Source: HIMB114 sp052048155
Lineage (GTDB): Bacteria; Pseudomonadota; Alphaproteobacteria; Pelagibacterales; Pelagibacteraceae
DNA: 39,479 bases
Direction of reading: 5' to 3'
NCBI RefSeq assembly: GCF_052048155.1
Contig: NZ_JBNAIK010000009.1
Coordinates: 1 to 39,479 of the forward strand
In this document: piece by piece, positions 1 through 9,323 of the stretch
Layout: every line of letters starts with the position of its first letter
Numbering within the stretch: the first letter of the stretch is position 1
The notes under the pieces: generated by a model
What the model saw: the letters and a program-made list of their open reading frames with translations, nothing else
What the model was told of the DNA's origin: nothing
Database searches by the model: none
Made by a program: the position numbers and the translations under genes

Positions 1-1371
1 TTACAAATTAACGAAGATATTAAAAAAAACTGGGAAATTGTTCAACAAAAGTTGAAAGAAACTTATGGTTTAGATGTTTACAAAAGCTGGATACAAAATG
101 TTGAAGCCAAAGGTATTGATTTTTCATCTTTAATTTTAGTTGTTAAAACAAGATTTGTTAGAGACTGGATTGTTTCTCACTACGCAGATAAAATTTTAGA
201 TCATTATCAAAAACTTGATAATTCAGTATCTAGAATTCAATTTGAAATTAATGAAATCTTTGATGAAAAAAGATCTACAAATATTTTAGATTTTGGATCA
301 GGTACAAAAATAATTGATTTAAAAGATACAAATTATGGAATTAATAGAATAGATCCTCGATTAAACTTTGAAAGTTTTGTAACGGGCGAAAGTAATCAAT
401 TAGCTTTTTCAGCTGCTAAAAGAGTTACAGAAAGTCTTGGTCATTATAATCCTTTATATATCTATGGCGGTGTTGGACTAGGAAAAACTCACATTTTAAA
501 TGCTATTGGAAATCAACTTAAACAAATGGATAAAAAGGTAATCTATCTTTCAGCTGAAAGATTTATGTATCAATTTGTAAAATCAATTAAAAATAAAGAT
601 ACACACAAATTTAAAGAAATTTTTAGAAACGCTGATGTACTTATATTAGACGATATCCAGTTCATTAGTGGTAAAGAAGTAACACAAGAAGAGTTTTTCT
701 ATACATTTAATAGTTTGTTAGAAAATCAGTCTCAAGTTGTGATTTCATGTGATAGATCACCAAATGAACTAGATCGCATTCAAGACAGAATAAAATCAAG
801 ATTATCAGGGGGCTTAGTTGTTGATGTTCAGCCACCTGATATTGGCTTAAGACTTGAAATATTAAAAAAGAGATGTTTAGCCGAGAAAAATCATTTTGGT
901 AACGAGATACTAATAAATGATGAAATATTATCATTTATATCGAATGAATTTAAATCAAGTGTTAGAGACATGCTTGGTGTATTAAATAGAGTTATAGCAT
1001 CAGCTAGAATTCAAAATAAAACACCGACTTTGCAAGATGCAAAACTTATTTTGAAAGATCTTCTTAATAATATGCAATCAGTTATAAGTATTGAAGATAT
1101 ACAAAAAATTGTTGTTGCTTATTATAATTTATCAATGAATGATTTTTTATCTGCAAGAAGATCAAGGCATATCGCTAGACCAAGACAAATAGCGATGTAT
1201 TTATCAAAAAAATTAACAACAAAATCACTGCCTGAAATAGGTAGAAAATTCACTGGTAGGGACCATACTACTGTAATACATGCAATAAAAAAAATAGAAG
1301 AATTGATGTCAAAAGATCGTCAATTCGAGTATGAAGTACAAAGTATTACAGACAGAATAATCAAGAGATAA
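1..1371 (+). CDS. dnaA: Chromosomal replication initiator DnaA (5' partial)
   Basis: DnaA binds DnaA boxes at the origin, opens the duplex and recruits the helicase. The reading frame is open from base 1, and the residues before the first candidate start (TTG at 52) look like genuine DnaA domain I (NWEIVQQKLKE then LDVYKSW). I therefore treat the gene as cut at its 5' end by a few codons rather than starting at 52. Counting from base 1, the AAA+ Walker A GGVGLGKTH lies at about residues 156-164, followed by Walker B VLILDDIQF. The C-terminal DNA-binding domain carries the DnaA signature GRDHTTVIHA. The gene ends one base before dnaN, so the two are co-transcribed. Family assignment is certain; only the exact start is unknown. 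Confidence 0.97.
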   Translation, partial: LQINEDIKKNWEIVQQKLKETYGLDVYKSWIQNVEAKGIDFSSLILVVKTRFVRDWIVSHYADKILDHYQKLDNSVSRIQFEINEIFDEKRSTNILDFGSGTKIIDLKDTNYGINRIDPRLNFESFVTGESNQLAFSAAKRVTESLGHYNPLYIYGGVGLGKTHILNAIGNQLKQMDKKVIYLSAERFMYQFVKSIKNKDTHKFKEIFRNADVLILDDIQFISGKEVTQEEFFYTFNSLLENQSQVVISCDRSPNELDRIQDRIKSRLSGGLVVDVQPPDIGLRLEILKKRCLAEKNHFGNEILINDEILSFISNEFKSSVRDMLGVLNRVIASARIQNKTPTLQDAKLILKDLLNNMQSVISIEDIQKIVVAYYNLSMNDFLSARRSRHIARPRQIAMYLSKKLTTKSLPEIGRKFTGRDHTTVIHAIKKIEELMSKDRQFEYEVQSITDRIIKR

Positions 1372-1372
1372 A

Positions 1373-2482
1373 ATGGAATTTAAAATTGACAGAGATGTTT
1401 TATTAAAATCTCTGGCACATGTACAAGGTGTTGTTGAAAAAAAAAATACGTTACCAATTTTGGGTAATGTCTTAATAGAAGCTCATGATGGATTTTTAAA
1501 GCTAACGGCGACAGATTTAGATATTATTATTACGGAAAAGCTTACATGCCAGACGATAAAAGAAGGATCAACAACAACAACAGCACAGGTAATTTACGAC
1601 ATCGTTAGAAAACTTAAAACCGGATCCTCACTACATTTGTCATTAAAAGAAAATAATAGATTAAAATTAATATCTGGAAAATCTGACTTTAATTTAACCT
1701 GCATATCTCCTGACGAGTTTCCAATATTAGAAGATAATTTGGATGAACAGTATTTAGAAATACCATCTTTTGAATTTTTAAAGATAATAAATAAAACAAA
1801 ATTTTCTATCTCTAATGATGAGACAAGACATTATTTAAATGGAGTTTATTTAGATAAAAAGGATGGTGAAAATAAATTAATTGCGGTTGCAACAGACGGT
1901 CATAGACTTAGTAAGTCAGCTACAGAAATAAAGGGCGTAGACAATTTTCAATCAGTAATCTTACCTAAAAAAACTGTATTTGAATTACTTACAATAATTG
2001 ATGAAGATTCTATCAATCTTAAAATTTTATCTACAAAATCTAAGATTAAATTTTTGTACAAAGACATTATTTTAATTTCAAAGGTGATCGATGGAAAATT
2101 TCCAGATTATGAGAAGGTTATACCAAAAGATGAACGTATAGCCGCAAAATCAAACGTCGAAGAATTTATAAGCGCTTTAGATCGACTGAAATCGTTATCT
2201 TCAGATAGAAAAGGAGTCATCAAAATATCTTTGGATAAAGGATTGATGAAGTTTTTAATAAATGATGCTATTTCTGGAGATGGTATTGAAGAAGTGCAAA
2301 CTCAATATCAAGGGGAGCATTTAGAGATTGGTTTCAATTCGACATATTTAATTGATGTTGCAAATGTTTTAGAGAGTAAAGATATTGTCCTAATGTTAAA
2401 AGATGCAACTTCACCTATACAAGTCAAAGATGAAAGCGATCCCCTTAGTACTTACATTGTTATGCCAATGCGTGTAATTTAA
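1373..2482 (+). CDS. dnaN: DNA polymerase III beta subunit (sliding clamp)
   Basis: The clamp is a homodimeric ring that tethers DNA polymerase III to DNA. The 369-residue length is normal for the family. Family features include the opening MEFKIDRDVLLKSLAHVQGV, the early segment KNTLPILGNVLI, VATDGHRLS in the middle domain, and the C-terminal YIVMPMRV that ends almost every DnaN. Its ATG follows the dnaA stop after a single base, so expression depends on dnaA transcription and probably on translational coupling. recF follows after 10 bases. The order dnaA-dnaN-recF-gyrB is the widespread ancestral arrangement. Confidence 0.97.
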   Translation: MEFKIDRDVLLKSLAHVQGVVEKKNTLPILGNVLIEAHDGFLKLTATDLDIIITEKLTCQTIKEGSTTTTAQVIYDIVRKLKTGSSLHLSLKENNRLKLISGKSDFNLTCISPDEFPILEDNLDEQYLEIPSFEFLKIINKTKFSISNDETRHYLNGVYLDKKDGENKLIAVATDGHRLSKSATEIKGVDNFQSVILPKKTVFELLTIIDEDSINLKILSTKSKIKFLYKDIILISKVIDGKFPDYEKVIPKDERIAAKSNVEEFISALDRLKSLSSDRKGVIKISLDKGLMKFLINDAISGDGIEEVQTQYQGEHLEIGFNSTYLIDVANVLESKDIVLMLKDATSPIQVKDESDPLSTYIVMPMRVI

Positions 2483-2492
2483 TAAGTATTTA

Positions 2493-3584
2493 ATGGCAAG
2501 TGTAACAAAAATAAATATTAAAAATTTTAAATCTCATAAACAATATAATTTAGAAATTAGTAAAGATTATCAGCACATAATTATTTATGGAGATAATGGC
2601 GTTGGAAAGACTAATTTAATAGAGAGCTTATCTTTTTTTTCGAATTCAAAAGGATTAAGAAATGATACTTTAGATAAGTTATTACCAGAACAAGAAACAA
2701 ATATTATTGATACAAACATACAAGCAAAAATTTTATCGAATTCTAATCAATTTAATTTTTCTTTCAAAATAACTAAAGATCAAAAAAGTTTAAAAAAAAC
2801 CTTTTTTTTAGAAGAAAAAAAAATATCACTCCCCAAAATAAAAGAAATTTTAAGTTTCATCTGGTTATCACCATATATGGATAAAATTATGTATGAAGGA
2901 CAATCTATAAAAAGAGATTTTATAGATAAATTAATCTCACAGAACGAAAAAAATTTCAATTTATCAGTATCAAGTTACAAAAAAAATATAGCAGAAAGGC
3001 TACAAATTCTAAAAAATAAAAAAGACGAAAAATGGCTTGATATAATAGAGAAGAGATTAGCAGAAAATATTTATGAAATTTTTTTAATGAGAAGGAACTA
3101 TGCAAACAAAATTAATAAAATTATTTCAGATAAATTAAAAAATTTTAGGGAAATTAATATTAAATATAACAATGATCTATTTGATGATCTAAATGAAAAA
3201 AAAATAAAAATAGAGATTTTTTTTGAAAAATTGAAATCTAATCGTGAACTAGATGAGATTACTAAAAGGACAAATTTTGGCATCAATAAAGATCAGATTT
3301 TTTTTTTCGACAAAATCAAAAATAGAAATACAGACGCTTGTTCAACAGGAGAGCAAAAATCTTCACTATTAACTATTATTCTTGCCAATTGTTGGAAATT
3401 AAAAATAGAAAAAAAAGATTTTATTCTTTTATTAGACGAAGCGACTTCTCATATTGATGATCAAAACTTCGAAAGGCTTGTCACAGAAATTGAAAAATTT
3501 GGCACTCAAATTTGGTATACAGGAACGAGCAAGAATCTATTCCAAGTTATTGAAAATAAAGGGTTTTTTATACATTTAGAGTAA
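2493..3584 (+). CDS. recF: DNA replication and repair protein RecF
   Basis: RecF is an SMC/ABC-like ATPase that helps load RecA at gaps through RecOR. The 363 residues are a usual length. Visible motifs are the opening INIKNFKSHKQY typical of RecF, Walker A GDNGVGKTN at 33-41, an ABC signature-like STGEQKSSLL and Walker B FILLLDEATSHID near the C terminus. The middle is very lysine- and asparagine-rich, as expected from base composition. It starts 10 bases after dnaN. A 70-base gap follows before gyrB, the first gap in the block, so gyrB may have its own promoter. Confidence 0.95.
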   Translation: MASVTKINIKNFKSHKQYNLEISKDYQHIIIYGDNGVGKTNLIESLSFFSNSKGLRNDTLDKLLPEQETNIIDTNIQAKILSNSNQFNFSFKITKDQKSLKKTFFLEEKKISLPKIKEILSFIWLSPYMDKIMYEGQSIKRDFIDKLISQNEKNFNLSVSSYKKNIAERLQILKNKKDEKWLDIIEKRLAENIYEIFLMRRNYANKINKIISDKLKNFREINIKYNNDLFDDLNEKKIKIEIFFEKLKSNRELDEITKRTNFGINKDQIFFFDKIKNRNTDACSTGEQKSSLLTIILANCWKLKIEKKDFILLLDEATSHIDDQNFERLVTEIEKFGTQIWYTGTSKNLFQVIENKGFFIHLE

Positions 3585-3654
3585 TCTATACCTCCATTTT
3601 TAAGAGTAAAAATGTTATAAATAAAAGTTCGTTTTAATCATAAAAAATTAAAAA

Positions 3655-6159
3655 ATGTCTACAGCTATTACAAAAAAAACCGAATATGGAGCAGATTCAA
3701 TCAAAGTTTTAAAAGGACTTGATGCAGTTAGGAAACGTCCTGGTATGTATATTGGTGATACCGATGACGGTACTGGTCTGCACCATATGGTTTTTGAGGT
3801 CGTTGACAATGCAATAGATGAAGCCTTGGCCGGTCATTGTGATACGATTGTAGTTAAAATTAATAAAGATAATTCGGTATCCGTATCTGATAATGGCAGA
3901 GGAATTCCTGTTGAAATACACAAAACAGAAAAAATTTCTGCAGCAGAGGTAATAATGACCCAATTGCATGCTGGTGGTAAATTTGATCATAAAACATATA
4001 AAGTTTCTGGTGGTTTGCATGGTGTAGGTGTGTCAGTAGTTAACGCTCTTTCTAAGAGTTTGAAAGTTGATATTTTTAGAGACGGAAAAAAATATTTTGT
4101 AGAATTTGAAAATGGAATTACTAAGGCACCGCTAAAAGAAATAGGTAAGTCCGACTTAAAAGGAACTAATGTTACTTTTTTACCATCTAGTGAAATATTT
4201 ACTGATACTAAATTTAATCTTTCAATTTTAGAGAAAAGATTAAAAGAATTAGCATATTTAAATAAAGGATTAAATATTCAATTAAGTGATGAAAGAAAAG
4301 AAAAAGCAAAAATTTTAAACTTTAAATTTGATGGTGGAATAAAAGAGTTTGTTAAGGATTTAAATAAATTAAAAAATAAAATTAAAAATGAAGATAGTCA
4401 GTTTATATTAGAAGAGCCATTATATTTTCAGTCAAATAAAAATGATATTGATATAGAGTGTGCGCTCTTATGGAATTCTTCTTACAATGAAAACGTTTTA
4501 TGTTTTACAAATAATATCCCACAAAAAGATGGTGGAACACATTTATTAGGTTTTAGAAATTCAATAACAAGATTAATCAATAAATATGCGAATGATTTTG
4601 GTTTGTTAAAAAAAGATAAAGTAACCATAGTTGGAGACGATGTAAGAGAGGGCTTAATTTGCGTATTGTCAGTAAAAGTTCCTGATCCAAAGTTTTCGTC
4701 ACAAACAAAGGAAAAACTTGTTTCCTCAGAAGTTAGACCGGTTGTTGAAACAATAACCAATGAAAAAATTTCATTATGGTTTGATCAAAATCCTAAAATC
4801 GCAAAAACAATTATTGGCAAGATAATTCAAGCAGCTGTGGCTAGAGAAGTTGCTCGTAAAGCTAGGGAGAGCGTAAGAAGAAAAAATGCTATTGATATTA
4901 CTAGCCTTCCTGGAAAACTAGCTGACTGCCAGTCTAATGATATTAATAAAACTGAATTATTTATTGTTGAGGGAGACTCTGCGGGCGGATCAGCAAAGCA
5001 GGCAAGAAATAGGGAGTTTCAAGCAGTATTACCCTTGAGAGGAAAGATTTTAAATACTTTTGTTGAGGCTAAAAATAATTCCTCGGATGTCAAAAAAGTT
5101 TTTTCTAAAATGTTATCATCTAATGAAATTGTTACTTTAATAAATGCTATTGGTACTGGTGTCGAGCCATTTGAATTAGAAAAATTGAGATATGGTAAAA
5201 TTGTGATTATGACCGATGCCGATGTAGATGGATCTCACATAAGAACCCTTTTACTAACTTTCTTTAATAATAAACCATTTAATGAATTGATAAAAAAGGG
5301 GCATATTTATATTGCGCAACCTCCTCTTTATAAAATTAAATCAGGTAAAACAGTAAATTATTTAAAAAATGAAAATGATTTGGAAAAATTAGCAATAGAA
5401 AATTCGCTAAAGAAAATTGAAAGTGTTACTTTTAAAAATGATAAAAAATTTAATTACGATAAAAACTTCATTGTTCAGTCATATGAATTATACAAATTAA
5501 TTAAATCCATAGACGGCGACAAAGAAATTTTAGAACAATTATCAATTGTTGGAGCATTTACTGAGAAAGATAATATAATTTTAATAACTGAGGACAAAAA
5601 TAATCAGAAAAAATTAGGTGCAATTAAAGCTGTAGCTGAAAATCTAAATCAAAATTTAGAAAAAGATGACTCAAAGTGGCAAGGATTAATTGAAAATGAT
5701 AGTTTTATTTTACGAAGAGAGTTTTATCATGAGTTAATTGAAAAAAGATTAGATTTTAATTTCTTATCAAATAATAAAATTTTAACCAATTTTTCTAAAT
5801 TTAATAAAATTGCAAATATTTTTCAAAGTTCTTGCGTTGTTAAAGAGGGGGATGCGTCCCATAAAGTCAATTCACTCATAGAATTTATTGAAATCATCAT
5901 TGAAATTGGAAAGAAAAACTTGTCATTACAAAGATTTAAAGGTTTAGGTGAGATGAATCCTGATGAATTATGGGAAACAACACTAAATCCTGAAAACAAT
6001 TCTTTGTTAAAAGTAAATTATTCAGAATTAAATGGGGAAATTTCAGAGCCTTCTTCAGCAGATGATGAAATATTTTTTACTTTAATGGGGGAGGACGTTT
6101 CAAAAAGAAAGAACTTTATTAATTCTAATGCTATAAATGTATCAAATTTAGACATTTAA
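3655..6159 (+). CDS. gyrB: DNA gyrase subunit B
   Basis: GyrB is the ATPase and TOPRIM subunit of DNA gyrase, which introduces negative supercoils. Domains in order: GHKL ATPase (DNGRGIPV, then GGLHGVGVSVVNALS), transducer, TOPRIM (VEGDSAGGSAKQ, then the acidic DADVDGS with D521, D523 and D525) and the C-terminal QRFKGLGEM motif. At 834 residues it is a little longer than E. coli GyrB. The segment just after LLLTFF reads NNKPFNELI, whereas most GyrBs read (F/Y)RQMPELI, so this normally conserved quinolone-pocket-adjacent stretch is divergent and about one residue longer. No good ribosome-binding site is visible before the ATG. regB starts two bases after the stop. Confidence 0.97.
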   Translation: MSTAITKKTEYGADSIKVLKGLDAVRKRPGMYIGDTDDGTGLHHMVFEVVDNAIDEALAGHCDTIVVKINKDNSVSVSDNGRGIPVEIHKTEKISAAEVIMTQLHAGGKFDHKTYKVSGGLHGVGVSVVNALSKSLKVDIFRDGKKYFVEFENGITKAPLKEIGKSDLKGTNVTFLPSSEIFTDTKFNLSILEKRLKELAYLNKGLNIQLSDERKEKAKILNFKFDGGIKEFVKDLNKLKNKIKNEDSQFILEEPLYFQSNKNDIDIECALLWNSSYNENVLCFTNNIPQKDGGTHLLGFRNSITRLINKYANDFGLLKKDKVTIVGDDVREGLICVLSVKVPDPKFSSQTKEKLVSSEVRPVVETITNEKISLWFDQNPKIAKTIIGKIIQAAVAREVARKARESVRRKNAIDITSLPGKLADCQSNDINKTELFIVEGDSAGGSAKQARNREFQAVLPLRGKILNTFVEAKNNSSDVKKVFSKMLSSNEIVTLINAIGTGVEPFELEKLRYGKIVIMTDADVDGSHIRTLLLTFFNNKPFNELIKKGHIYIAQPPLYKIKSGKTVNYLKNENDLEKLAIENSLKKIESVTFKNDKKFNYDKNFIVQSYELYKLIKSIDGDKEILEQLSIVGAFTEKDNIILITEDKNNQKKLGAIKAVAENLNQNLEKDDSKWQGLIENDSFILRREFYHELIEKRLDFNFLSNNKILTNFSKFNKIANIFQSSCVVKEGDASHKVNSLIEFIEIIIEIGKKNLSLQRFKGLGEMNPDELWETTLNPENNSLLKVNYSELNGEISEPSSADDEIFFTLMGEDVSKRKNFINSNAINVSNLDI

Positions 6160-6161
6160 GC

Positions 6162-7442
6162 ATGTTTGTTAAAGATCGAATTAATTCAAAAGACCTAAGA
6201 ATAACTTTAGAGACTCTTATTAACATAAGATGGATAGCTATATTAGGTCAGTTTTTTACAGTATCATTTGTTTACTACGGCCTTAAATTTGAATTTCCTT
6301 ACTATATTGCTTTAGTATTAATTTTTCTTTCAGCGATTATAAATGCCTATTTAGAGGTTAATAAAAAAAAATTCTTAACAATTGATAATTTTGCTGCCAC
6401 TGTAAGTATTTTTTATGATCTGGTTCAATTAGTGATTTTACTATTCATGACTGGAGGTTTATCGAACCCTTTTTCAATTTTAATCATAGTTCCAACCACG
6501 ATTTCAGTCACTTACCTCTCAAGAGGAAGCAGTCAATTTATAGTTACTTGTTCTATTATTTTTTCTACTGTTATTGCTTTTTATCATATGCCACTACCCT
6601 CACCGCAAAATCAAACACTAAATTTTCCAAAATACTATGAAATTGGGATGTGGTTATCATTAGGTATCGGGATTATTTTCTTAGGTAATTATGCGTATCA
6701 ATTAGGTAGAGATAATAGAATAAGATCTGAAGCATTAAATAAATTAGAGCAAGAACTTACAAATGAAAAAGTGGTTAATTCAGTTGGTGGTATAGCTGCG
6801 GCAGCTGTACATGAACTGGCCACTCCCCTTGCAACAATTTCACTTGTTAGTAAGGAGCTTCAAAAACAAATCTCTAAAAACAACTTAGCAAAAGATGATA
6901 TTAATTTATTAATTGAGCAGTCAGCAAGGTGTAGTTCAATTTTAAAGGATATAGCAGAGAAGAAACAAGAAGATCAATTTATTGCAAAAGTTTCACCAAA
7001 AGAACTAGTTAATGAGATAGTATTTTCAGTAGATAATAAATTTAATAAAGAAATTAATATTATTAATAAATCTCTCAATGAAAGAATAAAAATGAATAAG
7101 AAAACTGAAATAAGTTATGCAATAAGAAATTTTATTGAAAACGCAATTAAATTTGCGAAAAGTCAAATTGAAATAGAAATAGATCAAAACAAAAAAAATA
7201 CCAATATTACAATAAGTGATGACGGCCAAGGATTTCAAGACGATGTAATTTCAAATTTAGGTCAACCTTATTTAAAATCTGAAAAAGTTAATAAAAATAA
7301 AAAAGGAATGGGTTTAGGAGTATTTATATCGAAAAGTTTACTAGAGAGATGCAATACAAAGGTAATGTTTCAAAATAAAAAGAATAATTCTGGAGCAGTA
7401 ATTAAAATTACTTGGGTTAATTCTCAAATGGCAAATTTGTAA
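6162..7442 (+). CDS. regB: Redox-sensing histidine kinase RegB/PrrB/ActS family
   Basis: RegB is a membrane sensor kinase that reads quinone/redox state and phosphorylates RegA. The N-terminal half (about 20-180) has roughly six hydrophobic segments and contains the family's quinone-site heptapeptide GGLSNPF at 98-104. The H-box is HELATPLATI with H217. The redox-active cysteine of the family is kept as C257 in SARCSSIL. N-box (FIENAIKFA) and G-boxes (DDGQGF, GMGLGVF) are intact. The 426 residues are slightly short but complete. It begins two bases after gyrB, so it is probably read through from it. Its 3' end overlaps the convergent ureohydrolase gene by 19 bases. No senC/prrC lies beside it, and its partner regA sits 3.3 kb away. 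Confidence 0.93.
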   Translation: MFVKDRINSKDLRITLETLINIRWIAILGQFFTVSFVYYGLKFEFPYYIALVLIFLSAIINAYLEVNKKKFLTIDNFAATVSIFYDLVQLVILLFMTGGLSNPFSILIIVPTTISVTYLSRGSSQFIVTCSIIFSTVIAFYHMPLPSPQNQTLNFPKYYEIGMWLSLGIGIIFLGNYAYQLGRDNRIRSEALNKLEQELTNEKVVNSVGGIAAAAVHELATPLATISLVSKELQKQISKNNLAKDDINLLIEQSARCSSILKDIAEKKQEDQFIAKVSPKELVNEIVFSVDNKFNKEINIINKSLNERIKMNKKTEISYAIRNFIENAIKFAKSQIEIEIDQNKKNTNITISDDGQGFQDDVISNLGQPYLKSEKVNKNKKGMGLGVFISKSLLERCNTKVMFQNKKNNSGAVIKITWVNSQMANL

Positions 7443-8299
7443 GATAAAATTTTATAAACTAATTTTGCCGCTAAAAAATCACATGCATGCAAATGAGGAT
7501 TTGGGGCTAATTCATTCACATCAGCACCTACAACATTGGAGTTTTTAAATACCGTTTTCAGTATGCGCATTGCATCAGACCAAAATAAACCACCTGGTTC
7601 TGGTGTACCTGTTGCAGGTATAAGGCTGGAATCAAAACCATCCAAGTCAAATGTTAGATACACATCTTTATTTTTTAAAATTTTAGATAGTTTTTCCATA
7701 CTCCACTTTTGCATTTCATTTCCCCAAAAAATTTTAATTCTCTTATTATTCTTTTTAAAATAATTAAATTCTTCTTGGCATAAATTTCTAATTCCAATGG
7801 ATACAATTTTGATATTTTTGTTATCTAAACATCTTCTCATAGCTGCAGCATGTGAATTATGAATTCCCATATAGCCATCTCTTAAGTCTGCGTGAGCATC
7901 AATTTGGACAATGGTCAAATCTGAATATTTTTTCGCTAATGGTTTAATAATTGCAGGTGTAATAGAATGTTCACCTCCAAGGGTTAAGGGAAAGCACTTT
8001 GATTTTAAAGTTTTTTCAATAATCTTTGAAAGTTGGTTTAAGCTATCATTAAGTTTTGATTTAATTTTTTCCTGTTTTAAAGTTTTAATATTAAATTTTT
8101 TATAAGGTTCTAACTTCAGCTCTTCATCAAATAATTCGACTTGGTGAGATGCTTCAATAATTTTTTTGGGACCATTTTTTGTTCCACTTTTGTAACTTAC
8201 TGTTTTTTCAAGACCAAATGGAATAATATATACTTTATTTTTATTTTTATTTTCTTTTGGTAGTCCAAGAAAACCTTCGGATGGTTTTAAAAATTTCAT
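7424..8299 (-). CDS. speB: Agmatinase-like ureohydrolase
   Basis: A member of the arginase/agmatinase family of dimanganese ureohydrolases. The metal ligands are all visible: H111 in GGEHS, D134/H136/D138 in QIDAHADLR, and D218/D220 in FDLDGFD. The end of the catalytic core is TGTPEPGGL. The 291-residue length fits agmatinase, which turns agmatine into putrescine and urea. It is the last gene of a three-gene operon, and its ATG overlaps the upstream DHS-like stop by one base (TAATG), so translation is coupled. No arginine decarboxylase is present in the window and the first operon gene looks like an ornithine-type decarboxylase. The true substrate could therefore be agmatine or another guanidino compound. 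The family is secure; the substrate is inferred. Confidence 0.85.
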   Translation of the reverse strand: MKFLKPSEGFLGLPKENKNKNKVYIIPFGLEKTVSYKSGTKNGPKKIIEASHQVELFDEELKLEPYKKFNIKTLKQEKIKSKLNDSLNQLSKIIEKTLKSKCFPLTLGGEHSITPAIIKPLAKKYSDLTIVQIDAHADLRDGYMGIHNSHAAAMRRCLDNKNIKIVSIGIRNLCQEEFNYFKKNNKRIKIFWGNEMQKWSMEKLSKILKNKDVYLTFDLDGFDSSLIPATGTPEPGGLFWSDAMRILKTVFKNSNVVGADVNELAPNPHLHACDFLAAKLVYKILSYKFAI

Positions 8300-9321
8300 T
8301 AATCAAAAATTTTAGAGAAATTTTTTACAGTTCTATCTTTCCAATATCCTCTGTGATACGCGTCACTTGCAATCAGTGGTAAAACAGAGGTTGCTTCGGC
8401 AAAAACCATTTGTTCTTCTGCGGTATCAACTTTACCCCAAGAGCTTGCCTCTTTAAGAGTTGAGCTACTGCAGGCTCCGTCACGACTATCAGCAACCGTG
8501 ATTTGTACTGCATATTTATGCATTTCAACTTTTTTATTAAGTAGTTCTGCACAAATTACAGTATCTTGAATAAAGTTCTTTGGAACTCCGCCACCTATCA
8601 TCAACAATCCTGATGCGTTAGATTGGATTTTAATTTCCGTTAGTTCACGAAATTCTTTTATTGAGTCAATAGTCATATGTTTATCTGGATTTCTCTCTTG
8701 ATGCATCACTAGACCAAAACCTGCCGAGCTATCAGTAAATGCTGGGCAAAAAATAGGTACATTATGATCATAGGCTAATTCAATTAGTGAATTTTTTTTC
8801 TTGGCGTTTGTCTTTAAGTATAGTCCTAATTCCTTGATAAATTCTCTTGAGGTATAGGGTCTTGGTTCAAGTGTATCAGCAATCTCACCAATGATCCTGT
8901 CGCAATTTTGTAACTCATCTTCATCGATGTAAGTATCATATATACGATCAATATAATTATCTCTTAGAACACCGTCATCTTGAAATTGAGAACCTTGATA
9001 ATGTTTAAAACCAAGTGCTTCAAAAAAATCCATATCAATAATTGAAGCCCCTGTTGCAACAATAGCATCAACCATATTATTTTTTACCAAATCTGCATAA
9101 AGTTTCATGCATCCAGCTGCAGACGTAGAGCCAGCTAAAGTTAAAAATATAGTACATTCTTTGTCTTTAAGCATATTATTGTAAATTCTTGATGCGTTTG
9201 CAGTCTCTCTTGAAACAAAAGACATTTTAGACATGGAGTCTATAATTGGTCTGGCATCAAATGATGTAATATCAATATGCTCAACGGGTTGCTTTAAAAA
9301 GCTTGATTTGTTGTGACCCAT
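8299..9321 (-). CDS. Deoxyhypusine synthase-like (putative homospermidine synthase)
   Basis: A 340-residue member of the deoxyhypusine synthase family, whose enzymes use NAD to transfer an aminobutyl group from spermidine. Bacteria lack eIF5A, so bacterial members probably make polyamines such as homospermidine. The Rossmann segments (TLAGSTSAAG, DAIVATGASI) and the core GGGVPKNF at 243-250 are clear. The catalytic lysine is kept as K297 in SSWGK. The position equal to the human spermidine-binding His288 is N249, and the one equal to Asp316 is C284, while Glu (E291) and Trp (W295) of the site remain (human numbering from memory). The gene starts two bases after the decarboxylase stop and overlaps the ureohydrolase start by one base. 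Product assignment is inference. Confidence 0.85.
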   Translation of the reverse strand: MGHNKSSFLKQPVEHIDITSFDARPIIDSMSKMSFVSRETANASRIYNNMLKDKECTIFLTLAGSTSAAGCMKLYADLVKNNMVDAIVATGASIIDMDFFEALGFKHYQGSQFQDDGVLRDNYIDRIYDTYIDEDELQNCDRIIGEIADTLEPRPYTSREFIKELGLYLKTNAKKKNSLIELAYDHNVPIFCPAFTDSSAGFGLVMHQERNPDKHMTIDSIKEFRELTEIKIQSNASGLLMIGGGVPKNFIQDTVICAELLNKKVEMHKYAVQITVADSRDGACSSSTLKEASSWGKVDTAEEQMVFAEATSVLPLIASDAYHRGYWKDRTVKNFSKIFD

Positions 9322-9323
9322 CT

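Noticed and set aside
1..51. TTG at 52 as the true dnaA start
   Set aside because: The frame is open to base 1 and encodes recognisable DnaA domain I, so the gene begins before the window.
3595..3614. Inverted repeat CATTTTT/AAAAATG between recF and gyrB as a terminator
   Set aside because: The stem is 7 pairs with only one G-C pair and no T-run after it; such repeats are expected by chance in this AT-rich DNA.
3709..4760. Antisense ORFs of 103 and 92 codons inside gyrB, and similar shadows inside other genes
   Set aside because: They lie wholly within well-identified genes on the other strand, have no protein-like motifs and no ribosome-binding sites.
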